64,000 nt of DNA from Bacteroides sp. UBA7333 (GTDB taxonomy: Bacteria; Bacteroidota; Bacteroidia; Bacteroidales; Bacteroidaceae): contig DKPN01000067.1 in NCBI GenBank assembly GCA_002471195.1, positions 39,328 through 103,327 of the forward strand. Direction: 5' to 3'. The translations under genes were made by a program, and so were the position numbers. Below the pieces are notes generated by a model. That model was not told where the DNA came from and made no database searches. It saw nothing but the letters and a program-made list of their open reading frames with translations. Within the stretch, counting starts at the first letter, position 1. The number at the start of each line of letters is the position of its first letter. This document shows, one piece after another, positions 37,030 through 47,500 of the stretch.

Positions 37030-38577
37030 ATGATGATGAAAAATGTTAGAATTGTAATTTTGTTTTATCTATTTGTCTTTGTTTCTACAATCAGCGCACA
37101 GGGGATTGCTCAATTAAAGCTTTGCTCCTATTTTACCGATAATATGGTGTTGCAACGAGGGCAAAAGATTAAGGTATCGGGCACAGCGACTGCCCATCGG
37201 CCAATTGTAATTAGCATTGACGGCAAAAAGGTTAAAACAAAAAGCGACTCTAATCATCAATGGCAAGTATATTTACCTTCATTAAAAACGGGAGGCCCAT
37301 ATCGAATGACCGTAACAGATGGTAGTGAAAGTATCACTCTGGATAATATTTTGGTGGGCGATGTTTGGTTTTGCTCCGGACAATCTAATATGGAATTTAT
37401 GCTGAAGCAAACACCTATCCGCTCGCAAGAGTTATTGTCTATTGATGATTCTCATCTGCGATTATACAATATGAAAGCTCTTTATCGCACCAATGCAGTT
37501 GAGTGGAATTCGTCAATTCTCGACTCCATTCAAAAAGGTCGCTATTTTGACAATCCTATGTGGTGTGAAGCGAATACTAAAACTTCATCCGATTTTTCGG
37601 CTATAGCCTACTATTTTGGCAAAATGTTGCGCGATAGTTTGAATATACCCATAGGTTTAGTATGCAATGCAATAGGTGGATCGCCTACTGAAGCATGGAT
37701 TGATAAAACTATATTGGAAGAAACGTATCCTGAAATACTAGATGATTGGGAACACAATGATTTGGTTCAAGATTGGGCACGAAAAAGAGGAACTCAAAAT
37801 ATTAAACAAGCCACCAATAGCAAACAGATGCATCCTTATATGCCCGGATATTTATATGAAACAGGTGTGAAACCCTTCAGAGAATATCCTATAAAAGGTG
37901 TAATTTGGTATCAAGGCGAATCGAATGCACATAATATAGAATGTCATGAACGTCTTTTTAAGACATTAATTGCTAATTGGCGTCAGAATTGGAAGAATAA
38001 CACTTTGCCTTTTTACTATGTGCAACTTTCGAGCATCAATCGAGAGACGTGGCCTGAGTTTCGTAATAGCCAACGTCGCATGTTGTACGAAATTCCATAT
38101 TCGGGCATGGCTGTTTCGTCCGATCAGGGCGATTCTTTGGATGTACATCCTGTAAATAAACGTCCCGTTGGAGAACGTTTGGGCAAACTGGCTTTGAATC
38201 ATTGCTATCAAAAAAGAATTATCCCATCCGGACCTCTCTATCGAAAAATGGATGTTAAACAGGATACGGCTTACATCTATTTTGACTACGCAAAACATTT
38301 GATTTCTTCTGATGGAAAATCTATTCGTGGTTTTGAACTGTCTGCCGATAATGTTCTTTTTTATCCTGCTACGGTTGTTGATGGAGGTTCTTGTATTAAA
38401 TTATTCAATGCAAATGTTTTATCTCCCAAATATGTGCGTTATGGATGGCAGCCATATACAACGGCCAATTTAATAAACGAAGAGGGGCTGCCAGCTTCTA
38501 CTTTTCGTGCCGATGGAGATAGTTATCATATCGATTATAACAAGCCTTCGTGTCGTGGCATCTCTACGACTGATTAA
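37030..38577 (+). CDS. Secreted sialate O-acetylesterase
   Basis: Removes O-acetyl groups that block sialidase and lyase. 515 residues with a signal peptide (hydrophobic segment about residues 6-20, cleavage near ISA-QG). SGNH-type motifs are clear: DVWFCSGQSNMEF with the nucleophile serine, NAIGGSPTEAWI, IWYQGESNAHN, and the catalytic Asp-x-x-His-like end in DSLDVHPVNKRPVGE. Two other in-frame ATGs lie at the start (MMMKN), so the exact first residue is uncertain. Its place fits with removal of acetyl caps from mucin sialic acids. Confidence 0.93.
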   Translation: MMMKNVRIVILFYLFVFVSTISAQGIAQLKLCSYFTDNMVLQRGQKIKVSGTATAHRPIVISIDGKKVKTKSDSNHQWQVYLPSLKTGGPYRMTVTDGSESITLDNILVGDVWFCSGQSNMEFMLKQTPIRSQELLSIDDSHLRLYNMKALYRTNAVEWNSSILDSIQKGRYFDNPMWCEANTKTSSDFSAIAYYFGKMLRDSLNIPIGLVCNAIGGSPTEAWIDKTILEETYPEILDDWEHNDLVQDWARKRGTQNIKQATNSKQMHPYMPGYLYETGVKPFREYPIKGVIWYQGESNAHNIECHERLFKTLIANWRQNWKNNTLPFYYVQLSSINRETWPEFRNSQRRMLYEIPYSGMAVSSDQGDSLDVHPVNKRPVGERLGKLALNHCYQKRIIPSGPLYRKMDVKQDTAYIYFDYAKHLISSDGKSIRGFELSADNVLFYPATVVDGGSCIKLFNANVLSPKYVRYGWQPYTTANLINEEGLPASTFRADGDSYHIDYNKPSCRGISTTD

Positions 38578-38693
38578 TCATCGAATTTTAAAAACAAACT
38601 AATAATATATCACGTCAATCCAATTTGAATTCTTACTTTTGAAAGTCTAACCCATTGTATTGACAGGATTTAAACTACTTAATTTAACAAAAC

Positions 38694-39917
38694 ATGAAGA
38701 ATTCCAAAATATACCCTTGGATAGTCGTTGCCCTTTTATGGGTAGTGGCAGTGTTAAACTACATGGATCGCCAAATGCTTTCTACCATGCGCGAGTCTAT
38801 GCAAATCGATATTACCGAATTAGAATCAGCTCTTAACTTTGGCCGTTTGATGGCTATTTTCTTATGGATTTATGGTCTGATGTCGCCTGTTGCAGGTATT
38901 ATTGCCGATCGTATTAATCGCAAATGGTTAATTGTTGGCTCATTGTTTGTATGGTCATTGGTAACTTACTTAATGGGTATTGCCGAAACTTACGATCAAG
39001 TATACTGGCTTCGTGCATTGATGGGGGTAAGTGAGGCTTTGTATATCCCTGCCGGTTTATCCTTGATTGCCGATTATCATACCGGTAAAAGTCGAAGTCT
39101 GGCGATTGGTATACACATGACCGGTTTGTATTTCGGACAAGCGGTTGGTGGTTTTGGAGCAACGATTGCAGCTACCTTTAGCTGGCATACTACTTTCCAC
39201 TGGTTTGGTATTATTGGTATTGCTTATGCTTTTGTTTTGGTGCTTTTCTTACGCGAAAAACGTTCTACAAAAAGTCTTGCTACAGAAGGCGAAAAGAAAA
39301 TTCCGGTATTCAAAGGCTTGGGAATGCTTTTTACTAATATTGTATTTTGGACAATCTTATTCTATTTTGCTGCTCCAAGTTTGCCGGGTTGGGCTACTAA
39401 AAACTGGTTGCCAACTCTATTCTCTGAAAGTTTGAATTTGCCGATGGCAACTGCCGGACCTCTTTCAACCATCACCATTGCCGTATCTTCTTTTATTGGT
39501 GTTATCTTCGGTGGTATTTTGTCCGACCGTTGGGTGAAGAAAAATCTTCGTGGTCGTGTATATACCGGAGCTATCGGATTAGGATTGACGATACCCGCTT
39601 TACTATTCCTAGGTTTGGGTACATCTATGTTTAGTGTGGTAAGCGCCGGTATCTGTTTTGGTGTAGGTTTTGGTATGTTCGACGCTAACAATATGCCTAT
39701 TCTTTGTCAATTTGTCCCTACTCGCCTTCGTGCTACTGCATATGGCATCATGAATATGACCGGTGTTTTTGCTGGTGCTGCCGTAACCGGGCTTTTAGGC
39801 GATTGGGCCGATCAAGGAAATCTAGGTATGGGATTTGCTTTCTTAGCTGCTATCGTAGCTATTGCTCTTGTATTACAACTTTTGATACTTCGTCCTACAA
39901 CTGATAATATGGAATAA
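38694..39917 (+). CDS. nanT: MFS transporter, probable sialic acid permease NanT
   Basis: 407 residues with about twelve membrane segments. The MFS loop motif after the second segment is seen as GIIADRINRKWLIVGSL. It begins with LNYMDRQMLSTM in the first segment, typical of the anion:cation symporter branch. The position in a cluster with lyase and epimerase suggests uptake of N-acetylneuraminate across the inner membrane, as with NanT of Bacteroides fragilis. No SusC/SusD-type outer membrane pair is in the cluster. The substrate is inferred from context. Confidence 0.82.
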   Translation: MKNSKIYPWIVVALLWVVAVLNYMDRQMLSTMRESMQIDITELESALNFGRLMAIFLWIYGLMSPVAGIIADRINRKWLIVGSLFVWSLVTYLMGIAETYDQVYWLRALMGVSEALYIPAGLSLIADYHTGKSRSLAIGIHMTGLYFGQAVGGFGATIAATFSWHTTFHWFGIIGIAYAFVLVLFLREKRSTKSLATEGEKKIPVFKGLGMLFTNIVFWTILFYFAAPSLPGWATKNWLPTLFSESLNLPMATAGPLSTITIAVSSFIGVIFGGILSDRWVKKNLRGRVYTGAIGLGLTIPALLFLGLGTSMFSVVSAGICFGVGFGMFDANNMPILCQFVPTRLRATAYGIMNMTGVFAGAAVTGLLGDWADQGNLGMGFAFLAAIVAIALVLQLLILRPTTDNME

Positions 39918-39919
39918 TT

Positions 39920-40366
39920 ATGATTTTAACAACATTGAACGACTGCTCTCGTTATGAGCATTTACATCCGAGTTTTAAAACTCTTTTCGATTATCTTAAA
40001 TCACACAATGTTAAAGATATGGAATTGGGTAGAATCGAAATTAATGGTGATGAATTGTTTATCAATAATGTATTGGTAGATGCTGTTGCCAAAGAAAACC
40101 AACCTCTCGAATTGCACGAACAGTATATTGATGTTCATGTTCTTTTTGAAGGAGATGAAATGGTTGGTTGGTTGCCAAAAGATAAAATCAAAACTTACTC
40201 AAAACCATACGATGCAGCATCAGAATGTGCTTTGACTACAGATGCACCGAGTGCTTATTTTTCATTGATGCCTCTTGATATGGTGATTGTATATCCTGAA
40301 GATGCTCATGCGCCGATTATTGGTAATGGCAAAATCAGAAAAATGATTGCAAAAGTAAAGTTATGA
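39920..40366 (+). CDS. YhcH/YjgK/YiaL family protein (NanQ-like)
   Basis: 148 residues of the DUF386 family with a cupin-type beta fold. Metal ligand candidates lie in LELHEQYIDVHVLFEGDE and in VIVYPEDAHAPI. In E. coli the family member NanQ (YhcH) speeds anomer conversion of sialic acid and is encoded in the nan operon; the same role is likely here. It starts 2 bases after the transporter gene and overlaps the next gene by 4 bases. Confidence 0.85.
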   Translation: MILTTLNDCSRYEHLHPSFKTLFDYLKSHNVKDMELGRIEINGDELFINNVLVDAVAKENQPLELHEQYIDVHVLFEGDEMVGWLPKDKIKTYSKPYDAASECALTTDAPSAYFSLMPLDMVIVYPEDAHAPIIGNGKIRKMIAKVKL

Positions 40367-41109
40367 AAACTGCATGCGATCTTTCGAAAGCAATTTATGG
40401 CGACGTAATCAATGTTGATTATTCGATTGCAATATTGCCCTGGGGAGCTATTGAGCCGCACAATTATCATTTGCCATATGCTACCGATTGTATTTTGTCG
40501 CAACGCATCAGTATGGATGCCGCTCACTTGGCTGCACAAAGTGGTATCAATGCTATGGTGCTGCCACCGGTGACTTTCGGTTCGCAAAATCCAGGTCAGC
40601 GCGAGTTGCCATTTTGTATTCATGGACGTTATTCTACACAATTTGCTATTCTAACAGATATTGTTTCTTCCTTGCATTATCAGGGAATAAAAAAACTATT
40701 GATAGTAAATGGACATGGTGGGAACTCATTCAAGAATATGATTCGTGACTTGGCAGTAGACTATCCTGATTTTATGCTTGCTTCTTGCGAATGGTTTAAG
40801 ATAACCAATTTTGAGCATTTGATAGAAAATGTTGGTGAACATGCCGATGAGGTAGAAACATCTGTGATGATGTATTATCATCCAGAATTAGTTCAACTTT
40901 CAAAAGCTGGAGATGGTCAGTCGCAATCGCCTAGGCTAAAACCCTTGGCAGAAGGTGTGATATGGATGCCTCGAAATTGGTCTGAGATATCTATCGATAC
41001 AGGTATTGGTAATCCACATATGTCATCTGCTCAAAAAGGTGAAGACATCGTATTACCAATAATTAATAAATTGTCTCAAATCATGGTTGATATGGCAAAT
41101 CATAAATAG
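40363..41109 (+). CDS. Creatininase-family amidohydrolase of unknown substrate
   Basis: 248 residues of the creatininase family, which includes creatinine amidohydrolase and the FAPy deformylase-like enzymes. The family metal motifs are visible: LPWGAIEPHNYHLPYATD (Glu, His, Asp), LLIVNGHGGN, and EHADEVETSVMM. The start overlaps the NanQ-like gene by 4 bases, so it belongs to the same transcript. Its substrate is unknown; amide bonds in amino-sugar derivatives would fit the context, but this is speculation. Confidence 0.85.
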   Translation: MKTACDLSKAIYGDVINVDYSIAILPWGAIEPHNYHLPYATDCILSQRISMDAAHLAAQSGINAMVLPPVTFGSQNPGQRELPFCIHGRYSTQFAILTDIVSSLHYQGIKKLLIVNGHGGNSFKNMIRDLAVDYPDFMLASCEWFKITNFEHLIENVGEHADEVETSVMMYYHPELVQLSKAGDGQSQSPRLKPLAEGVIWMPRNWSEISIDTGIGNPHMSSAQKGEDIVLPIINKLSQIMVDMANHK

Positions 41110-41132
41110 TATTAAATAATACATCTCTTTTT

Positions 41133-41186
41133 AATCCCTCTTCATATTTCTTCGTCAAAATAATGACAAGAAGATGAAGGGGGATT
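41133..41186. terminator. Large hairpin after the nan cluster
   Basis: AATCCCTCTTCAT (from 41133) and ATGAAGGGGGATT (to 41186) form the outer stem with one wobble, and CTTCGTCA/TGACAAG continue the inner part with minor mismatches. No clear T run follows on the plus strand, so its efficiency is uncertain. It marks the end of the nan cluster. Confidence 0.55.
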
Positions 41187-41309
41187 GCTCATTTATAGGC
41201 AAAAAAATGGAGTTGAGTTCTTAATAATTTGAAATGTTTCAAAAATATAAATTACGCAAATATTATTTTATTATGCAGAAAACTTAATAGGCATAATGAG
41301 TTTTCTCTA

Positions 41310-41317
41310 TATATTTG
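41310..41317 (+). promoter_or_regulatory. Candidate -7 box for the TetR-RND operon
   Basis: TATATTTG fits TAnnTTTG, 48 bases before the TetR start. No good -33 element was found. The tolC gene has no box of its own in the 54-base gap after tetR, so one transcript may cover the whole set. Confidence 0.5.
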
Positions 41318-41364
41318 TTCATAATCTTTAAGCAAATAGCTAAGGATTAGTTACTATAAACTCA

Positions 41365-42045
41365 ATGAACGTATATAAGAAAATGAACGAATCGGAAAAA
41401 GATATATCAGCTACACGTTTAGAATTGCGAAAAAAAATAATCATTTCGGCTACAAATGCATTCTCGAAAAATGGTATTAAAGTGATAACAATGGATGATA
41501 TTGCAGCCTCTTTGTCAATCTCTAAACGTACTTTGTATGAGATTTTTTCGGATAAAGAGTCGTTGTTGCGCGAATGTATTTTGGCAGAACAAGCACAAAT
41601 GTCTTCATTTATAAATGAAATAATGGAGAAAGCGGAAAATGTACTTGAGGTAATTCTTGTATGTTACCAAAAAAGTATTGAGCGTTTTCACAGAACCAAC
41701 AAACAGTTTTATGAAGATATTAAAAAATACCCCAAGGTTTATGCACTTCTAAAAAACTATCGTGAGCGTGATACAGATAGTACAGTAGAGTTTTTTAAAA
41801 TGGGAGTAAAACAGGGTATTTTTAGATCGGATATAAATTTTGCTATTGTAAACTTATTGGTACATGAGCAAATCGATATTTTGATGAATACTGACATATG
41901 TAAAGATTACTCTTTTATCGAGGTATATGAATCGATAATGTTTACATACCTGCGCGGTATTTCTACTGATAAAGGTGCCAAGCTTTTGGAGGCCTTTATA
42001 GAAGAATATAGGAAAAACCGTATAGATGAACATATTGGTCATTGA
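41365..42045 (+). CDS. TetR/AcrR family regulator
   Basis: 226 residues. The helix-turn-helix is visible as ITMDDIAASLSISKRTLYEIFSDKESL (about residues 47-70; split here: ITMDDIAASLSISKRTLYE). The C-terminal ligand domain has no recognised signature. An ATG six codons downstream (MNESEKD) is an alternative start. It is directly upstream of tolC, adaptor and RND pump genes in the same direction, so it probably represses this efflux operon in response to a pump substrate. Confidence 0.9.
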   Translation: MNVYKKMNESEKDISATRLELRKKIIISATNAFSKNGIKVITMDDIAASLSISKRTLYEIFSDKESLLRECILAEQAQMSSFINEIMEKAENVLEVILVCYQKSIERFHRTNKQFYEDIKKYPKVYALLKNYRERDTDSTVEFFKMGVKQGIFRSDINFAIVNLLVHEQIDILMNTDICKDYSFIEVYESIMFTYLRGISTDKGAKLLEAFIEEYRKNRIDEHIGH

Positions 42046-42099
42046 TATGGATACAAATCACAAAGTTATATATAAACAGGTCATAAATTTTTAAGTAAA

Positions 42100-43440
42100 A
42101 TGGTAATGTGGGTAAATAAAAGAGTGTTTTTAGGTTGTGTGCTTATCTGTTGGATGAGTGTAACACAAATATTCGGCCAAGAGCCGGTTATGAATTTAAC
42201 ATTAGATCAAGCATTGTCAATCGCTTTGAGTGAAAATCCAACCATCAAAGTTGCAGACGAAGAGGTAATGCTTAAAAAAACAGCGAATAAAGAAACATGG
42301 CAAAATTTGCTTCCGCAAGCAAGCATATCTGCTACATTAGATCATACGATCACTGCAGCTCAGATGAATTTGGGCGGTCAATCGTTTAAAATGGGACAAG
42401 ACAATTCGAATACGGTGAATGCAGGATTGTCGATTAGTTTGCCTCTCTTTGCTCCTTCTGTTTATAAAGCCATGTCTATTAGTAAATCAGATATCGACTT
42501 ATCCTTAGAAAAAGCACGATCGTCACGCTTGGATTTAGTAAATCAGGTGACTAAGGCATATTATCAGTTAATGTTAGCGCAAGATACCTATAATGTAATG
42601 TTGGCGAGTTATAAGTTGGCAGAAGATAACTATAACATTGTTAACGCGAAGTTCGAGCAAGGTGCTGTCAGTGAATTTGATAAGATTAGCGCTGAAGTTC
42701 AGATGCGCAGTACCAAGCCTGCTGTAGTATCATCATCCAATGCTGTGACATTATCGAAATTGCAGCTAAAAGTGTTGATGGGTATTACTGAAAATGTTGA
42801 TCTGGTTATTGCCGATAATTTATCGAACTACGAAAATACAATGTTTGCTTCGTTAGTAGGTGAAGATGTGGTGGATTTATCAAATAACTCAACTATGCTT
42901 CAATTAGATTTGAATGAAAAGATGTTGCAACAAAATATCAAACTACAACGTATGAATTTTGTGCCAACTTTATCGATGGGTTTTAATTATCAATACCAAT
43001 CCTTGTATAATAACAATATCAACTTCTTTAAATATAATTGGGCCAATAGTTCATCATTAATGTTCAATGTGAGTATACCCCTATATAAGGCTAATAATTT
43101 CACAAAGATGAAAACGGCTCGCATTCAATTAACCCAGTTAGATTGGAGTCGTACAAATACAGAGCGTAACTTAAAAACTCAAGTAGAAAGTTACCGAAAT
43201 AATATGTATGCAAGTACTGAACAGGTATCGAGCAATAAAGAAAATGTATCGCAAGCAGAAAAGGCTGTATTAATTGCAGGCAAAAGATATGAAGTGGGTA
43301 AAGGAACAGTTTTAGAATTAAATAGTTCGCAAGTATCTCTAACACAAGCGCAATTAACATATAATCAATCCATATTCGATTATTTAGTATCGAAAGCAGA
43401 TATGGACAAAGTTTTAGGCAACGACATATCTATTAAATAA
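42100..43440 (+). CDS. TolC-family outer membrane efflux protein
   Basis: 446 residues, the outer membrane channel of a tripartite pump. A signal peptide (VFLGCVLICWMSVTQIFGQ) is followed by the repeated TolC pattern, with LTLDQALSIALSENPTIKVA at the N-terminal side and VLELNSSQVSLTQAQLTYNQ near the end. An in-frame ATG two codons later is a possible start. It is followed by the membrane fusion protein after 28 bases. Confidence 0.94.
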   Translation: MVMWVNKRVFLGCVLICWMSVTQIFGQEPVMNLTLDQALSIALSENPTIKVADEEVMLKKTANKETWQNLLPQASISATLDHTITAAQMNLGGQSFKMGQDNSNTVNAGLSISLPLFAPSVYKAMSISKSDIDLSLEKARSSRLDLVNQVTKAYYQLMLAQDTYNVMLASYKLAEDNYNIVNAKFEQGAVSEFDKISAEVQMRSTKPAVVSSSNAVTLSKLQLKVLMGITENVDLVIADNLSNYENTMFASLVGEDVVDLSNNSTMLQLDLNEKMLQQNIKLQRMNFVPTLSMGFNYQYQSLYNNNINFFKYNWANSSSLMFNVSIPLYKANNFTKMKTARIQLTQLDWSRTNTERNLKTQVESYRNNMYASTEQVSSNKENVSQAEKAVLIAGKRYEVGKGTVLELNSSQVSLTQAQLTYNQSIFDYLVSKADMDKVLGNDISIK

Positions 43441-43468
43441 TATAAGAATAAATAAATACCAGAATAAT

Positions 43469-44488
43469 ATGAAAAAGAGTTTCCAGCTATTCGTTTTAGG
43501 TCTAATAACCGTATTAAGTTCTTGTTCAGGAAGTAAGGATGCAAATACAACTGTTGCACAAGTTGAAGAAAAACCTCGTGTTAAGATAGCATCAGTAAAA
43601 GCACGCCCAGTAGAACAACTACAAGAATATACTGCAACTGTTGAGGCTGAAGCAAAAAATAATATTGGTCCTTCATCGCCAGTTCGTATCGATCAGATAT
43701 TCGTAGAAGTGGGCGATCGCGTAAACAAAGGTCAAAAGCTAGTACAAATGGATGCAGCTAACTTGAAGCAACTAAAACTTCAACTTGAAAATAAGAAAAC
43801 AGAATTCAACAGAACCGATGAATTATATAAAGTGGGAGGTGCATCAAAATCAGAATGGGATGCTCAAAAAATGGCACTTGATGTACAACAAACTGCTTAT
43901 AATAACCTATTGGAAAATACATCTTTGACAAGTCCGATTAATGGAGTGGTTACTGCCCGTAATTATGATAATGGCGATATGTATAGTGGTGGCAATCCAG
44001 TGTTGGTGGTTGAACAAATGAGCCCTGTGAAGTTGATTATTAATGTGTCGGAAGGTTATTTTACCAAAGTAAAAAAAGGTGCTCCGGTCAATGTGAAATT
44101 AGATGTTTATGGCGATGAAATCTTTACTGGAAAAGTGAGTTTGGTTTATCCAACTATCGATGCCAACACACGTACTTTTCCTGTTGAAATTAAAATTGAT
44201 AATAAAGACTTACGTATTCGTCCGGGAATGTTTGCTCGTGCAACATTAAATTTTGGCGTAGAAGATAATGTAGTCGTACCCGATTTAGCTATTATCAAAC
44301 AAGCAGGTTCGGGCGATAGATACGTATATGTTTATGATAATGGTACTGTGTCGTATAATAAAGTAGAGTTAGGTCGCCGTATGGGAACTGAGTATGAGTT
44401 GAAATCAGGTGTTCCTAATAATTCTCAAGTGGTTGTAGCCGGCCAATCAAAATTGATTAATGGTGCTCAAGTAGAGGTTGAGAATTAA
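43469..44488 (+). CDS. RND efflux periplasmic adaptor (membrane fusion protein)
   Basis: 339 residues, links pump and TolC in the periplasm. The N-terminus is a lipoprotein signal with lipobox LSSC (about residue 19 is the cysteine), so it is anchored in the inner membrane. The lipoyl-type halves (NIGPSSPVRIDQIFVEVGDRV; TSPINGVVTARNYDNGD) flank a short coiled hairpin, followed by the beta-barrel with DANTRTFPVEIKID. Third gene of the efflux operon. Confidence 0.94.
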   Translation: MKKSFQLFVLGLITVLSSCSGSKDANTTVAQVEEKPRVKIASVKARPVEQLQEYTATVEAEAKNNIGPSSPVRIDQIFVEVGDRVNKGQKLVQMDAANLKQLKLQLENKKTEFNRTDELYKVGGASKSEWDAQKMALDVQQTAYNNLLENTSLTSPINGVVTARNYDNGDMYSGGNPVLVVEQMSPVKLIINVSEGYFTKVKKGAPVNVKLDVYGDEIFTGKVSLVYPTIDANTRTFPVEIKIDNKDLRIRPGMFARATLNFGVEDNVVVPDLAIIKQAGSGDRYVYVYDNGTVSYNKVELGRRMGTEYELKSGVPNNSQVVVAGQSKLINGAQVEVEN

Positions 44489-44535
44489 TTTTCGAGTGAT
44501 CATAATTCATTATTCACAAAATAAAAAATAATAAT

Positions 44536-47500
44536 ATGAGTTTATACGAAGGAGCAGTAAAACGTCCCATTATGACTTCACTCTGTTTTATAGCAGTGAT
44601 GATTTTTGGTCTTTACTCTTTATCAAAATTACCGATCGATTTATATCCGGATATTGATACTAATACCATTATGGTGATGACTGCATATCCCGGTGCAAGT
44701 GCTTCGGATATCGAAAATAACGTAACCCGTCCGTTAGAAAATACCCTGAATGCTGTAAGTAACTTAAAAAATATAACATCACGTTCATCCGAAAATATTT
44801 CTATCATTACACTCGAATTTGAGTATGGTAATGATATTGATGTGCTCACCAACGATGTCAGGGATAAACTGGATATGGTTAGTTCGCAGATGCCCGATGA
44901 TGCTGAAACGCCTATCATCTTCAAGTTTAGTACTGATATGATTCCTATCGTTATGTTATCAGTGCAAGCAAACGAGAGTCAATCGGCATTATATAAAATT
45001 CTTGACGATCGTGTGGTAAATCCTTTAGCACGTATACCTGGTGTCGGTACAGTTTCAATTAGTGGTGCGCCACAACGTGAAATTCAGGTATATTGCGATC
45101 CGATTAAGTTGGAAGCTTATAATTTAACAGTTGAGTCTATTAGTTCGACTATTGGGGCAGAAAATAGAAATATTCCCGGTGGTAACTTTGATATAGGTAA
45201 TGAAACTTATTCATTACGTGTGGAAGGAGAGTTTAAAGACTCTAAATTATTAGAAGATATTGTCGTAGGTACTTATAATGGTGCTAATGTTTATTTGCGT
45301 GATATTGCTCGTGTTGTTGATACTGTTGAAGAACGCGCTCAGCAAACGTATAATAATGGTGTGCAAGGTGCTATGATTATTGTGCAAAAACAATCGGGAG
45401 CAAACTCTGTAGATATATCAAAGAAAGTTGCAGAAGCACTTCCTAAACTTCAAAAAAGCTTGCCAAGCGATGTGAAGTTAGGAGTTATTGTCGATACTTC
45501 TGATAATATCTTAAATACGATTGATTCATTAACTGAAACTGTATTATATGCATTGTTGTTCGTTGTTATAGTGGTGTTCTTGTTTTTAGGACGTTGGCGT
45601 GCTACATTGATTATTTGTATTACAATTCCACTTTCATTGATAGCATCTTTCATCTATCTTGCAGTTTCTGGAAATACGATCAATATAATCTCGTTATCAT
45701 CTCTTTCTATTGCCATTGGTATGGTGGTAGATGATGCTATTGTGGTACTCGAAAATGTGACTTCGCATATCGAACGTGGTGCCGATCCTAAGCAAGCTGC
45801 CGTTCATGGAACCAATGAGGTTGCTATTTCGGTTATCGCTTCAACACTTACTATGATTGCTGTATTCTTCCCATTAACAATGGTTGGAGGTATGTCGGGA
45901 GTTATGTTCCGTCAATTGGGTTGGATGATGTGTGCCATTATGTTTATTTCGACAGTAGCGGCTCTTTCATTAACGCCAATGTTGTGTTCACAATTATTGC
46001 GCTTGCAAAAGAAACAATCGCGCATCTTTTCACTTTTCTTCCGTCCAATAGAGAAAGTTTTAGATTCACTTGATGCGGGATATGGTCATATGTTGAATTG
46101 GGCAGTTCGTCATCGTACGCTGGTATTGGTTTGCTGTTTCGGCTTTTTCTTTTTAAGTTTATTCTGTGCCAAGTATATTGGTTCTGAGTTTTTTCCTCCA
46201 CAAGATAATGCACGTATTGCTGTAAAACTCGAATTACCCATCGGAACACGTATGGAGTTAGCTCAAGAAATGTCTGATAAATTGACAAAGCAATGGCAAG
46301 CAAAGTATCCAGGCATCATGGAGGTATGTAACTATACCATTGGACAAGCCGATTCTGATAACGTATGGGCATCTATGCAAGACAACGGTCCTCACATTAT
46401 TTCATTTAATATTCGTTTGTCCGATCCCGATAAACGCGATTTGACCTTGGCACAGATATGTGATGAAATGCGTGATGACTTAAAAAAATATCCAGAGTTT
46501 AATAAGTTTCAGGTAATTTTTGGAGGTAGTAATCAAGGAATGTCAGCTCAAGCCTCTGCCGATTTTGAAATTTATGGATATAATATGGTCACTACCGATA
46601 GTGTAGCTCAAGATTTGAAACGTCAGTTGTTAGGTGTGAAAGGGGTATCTGAGGTCAATATAAGCCGTAGTGATTATCTTCCAGAGTATCAAGTAGATTT
46701 TGATCGTGAAAAATTAGCGTTGCATGGTCTTAATCTTAGCACTGCTGCTACTTTTCTTCGTAATCGGATTAACGGTGCAACAGCATCCAAATATCGTGAA
46801 GATGGTGATGAATATGATATCAAAGTACGTTATGCTCCTGAGCATCGTACCAGTTTAGAAGATATCGAAAATATACTCGTTTATAATAATAAAGGGCAAG
46901 CGGTACGTATTAAAGATGTTGGTAAAGTGATTGAACGTTTTGCTCCTCCAACTATCGAACGTAAAAATCGTGAACGTATTGTTACTGTATCGGCCATTAT
47001 ATCGGGTGTTCCGATGAGTGATGTTGTTTCTGCCGGAAATACTATTATTGATACTATTGATAAGCCCGATGATGTATCAATACAAATTGCGGGTGCTTAC
47101 GAGGATCAACAAGAGTCATTCCGCGATTTGGGAGTATTGGCTATTATGATTGTATTGCTGGTATTTATCGTGATGGCTGCTCAATTTGAATCATTAACTT
47201 ATCCATTCATTTTGATGATATCTGTACTGTTTGCTTTCAGTGGTGTATTGATGGCCTTATTTATCACCAATACGAACTTAAGTGTAATGAGTTTACTAGG
47301 AGGAATTATGTTGATTGGTATCGTTGTGAAAAATGGTATTGTTTTGATTGACTATACAATTCTTTGCCGTGAGCGCGGACAATCGGTTTTGAATTCGGTG
47401 ATTACTGCCGGAAAGAGCCGTCTGCGTCCGGTATTGATGACCACCGCAACCACTGTTTTAGGGATGATTCCAATGGCGTTAAGCACCGGTCAAGGTTCGG

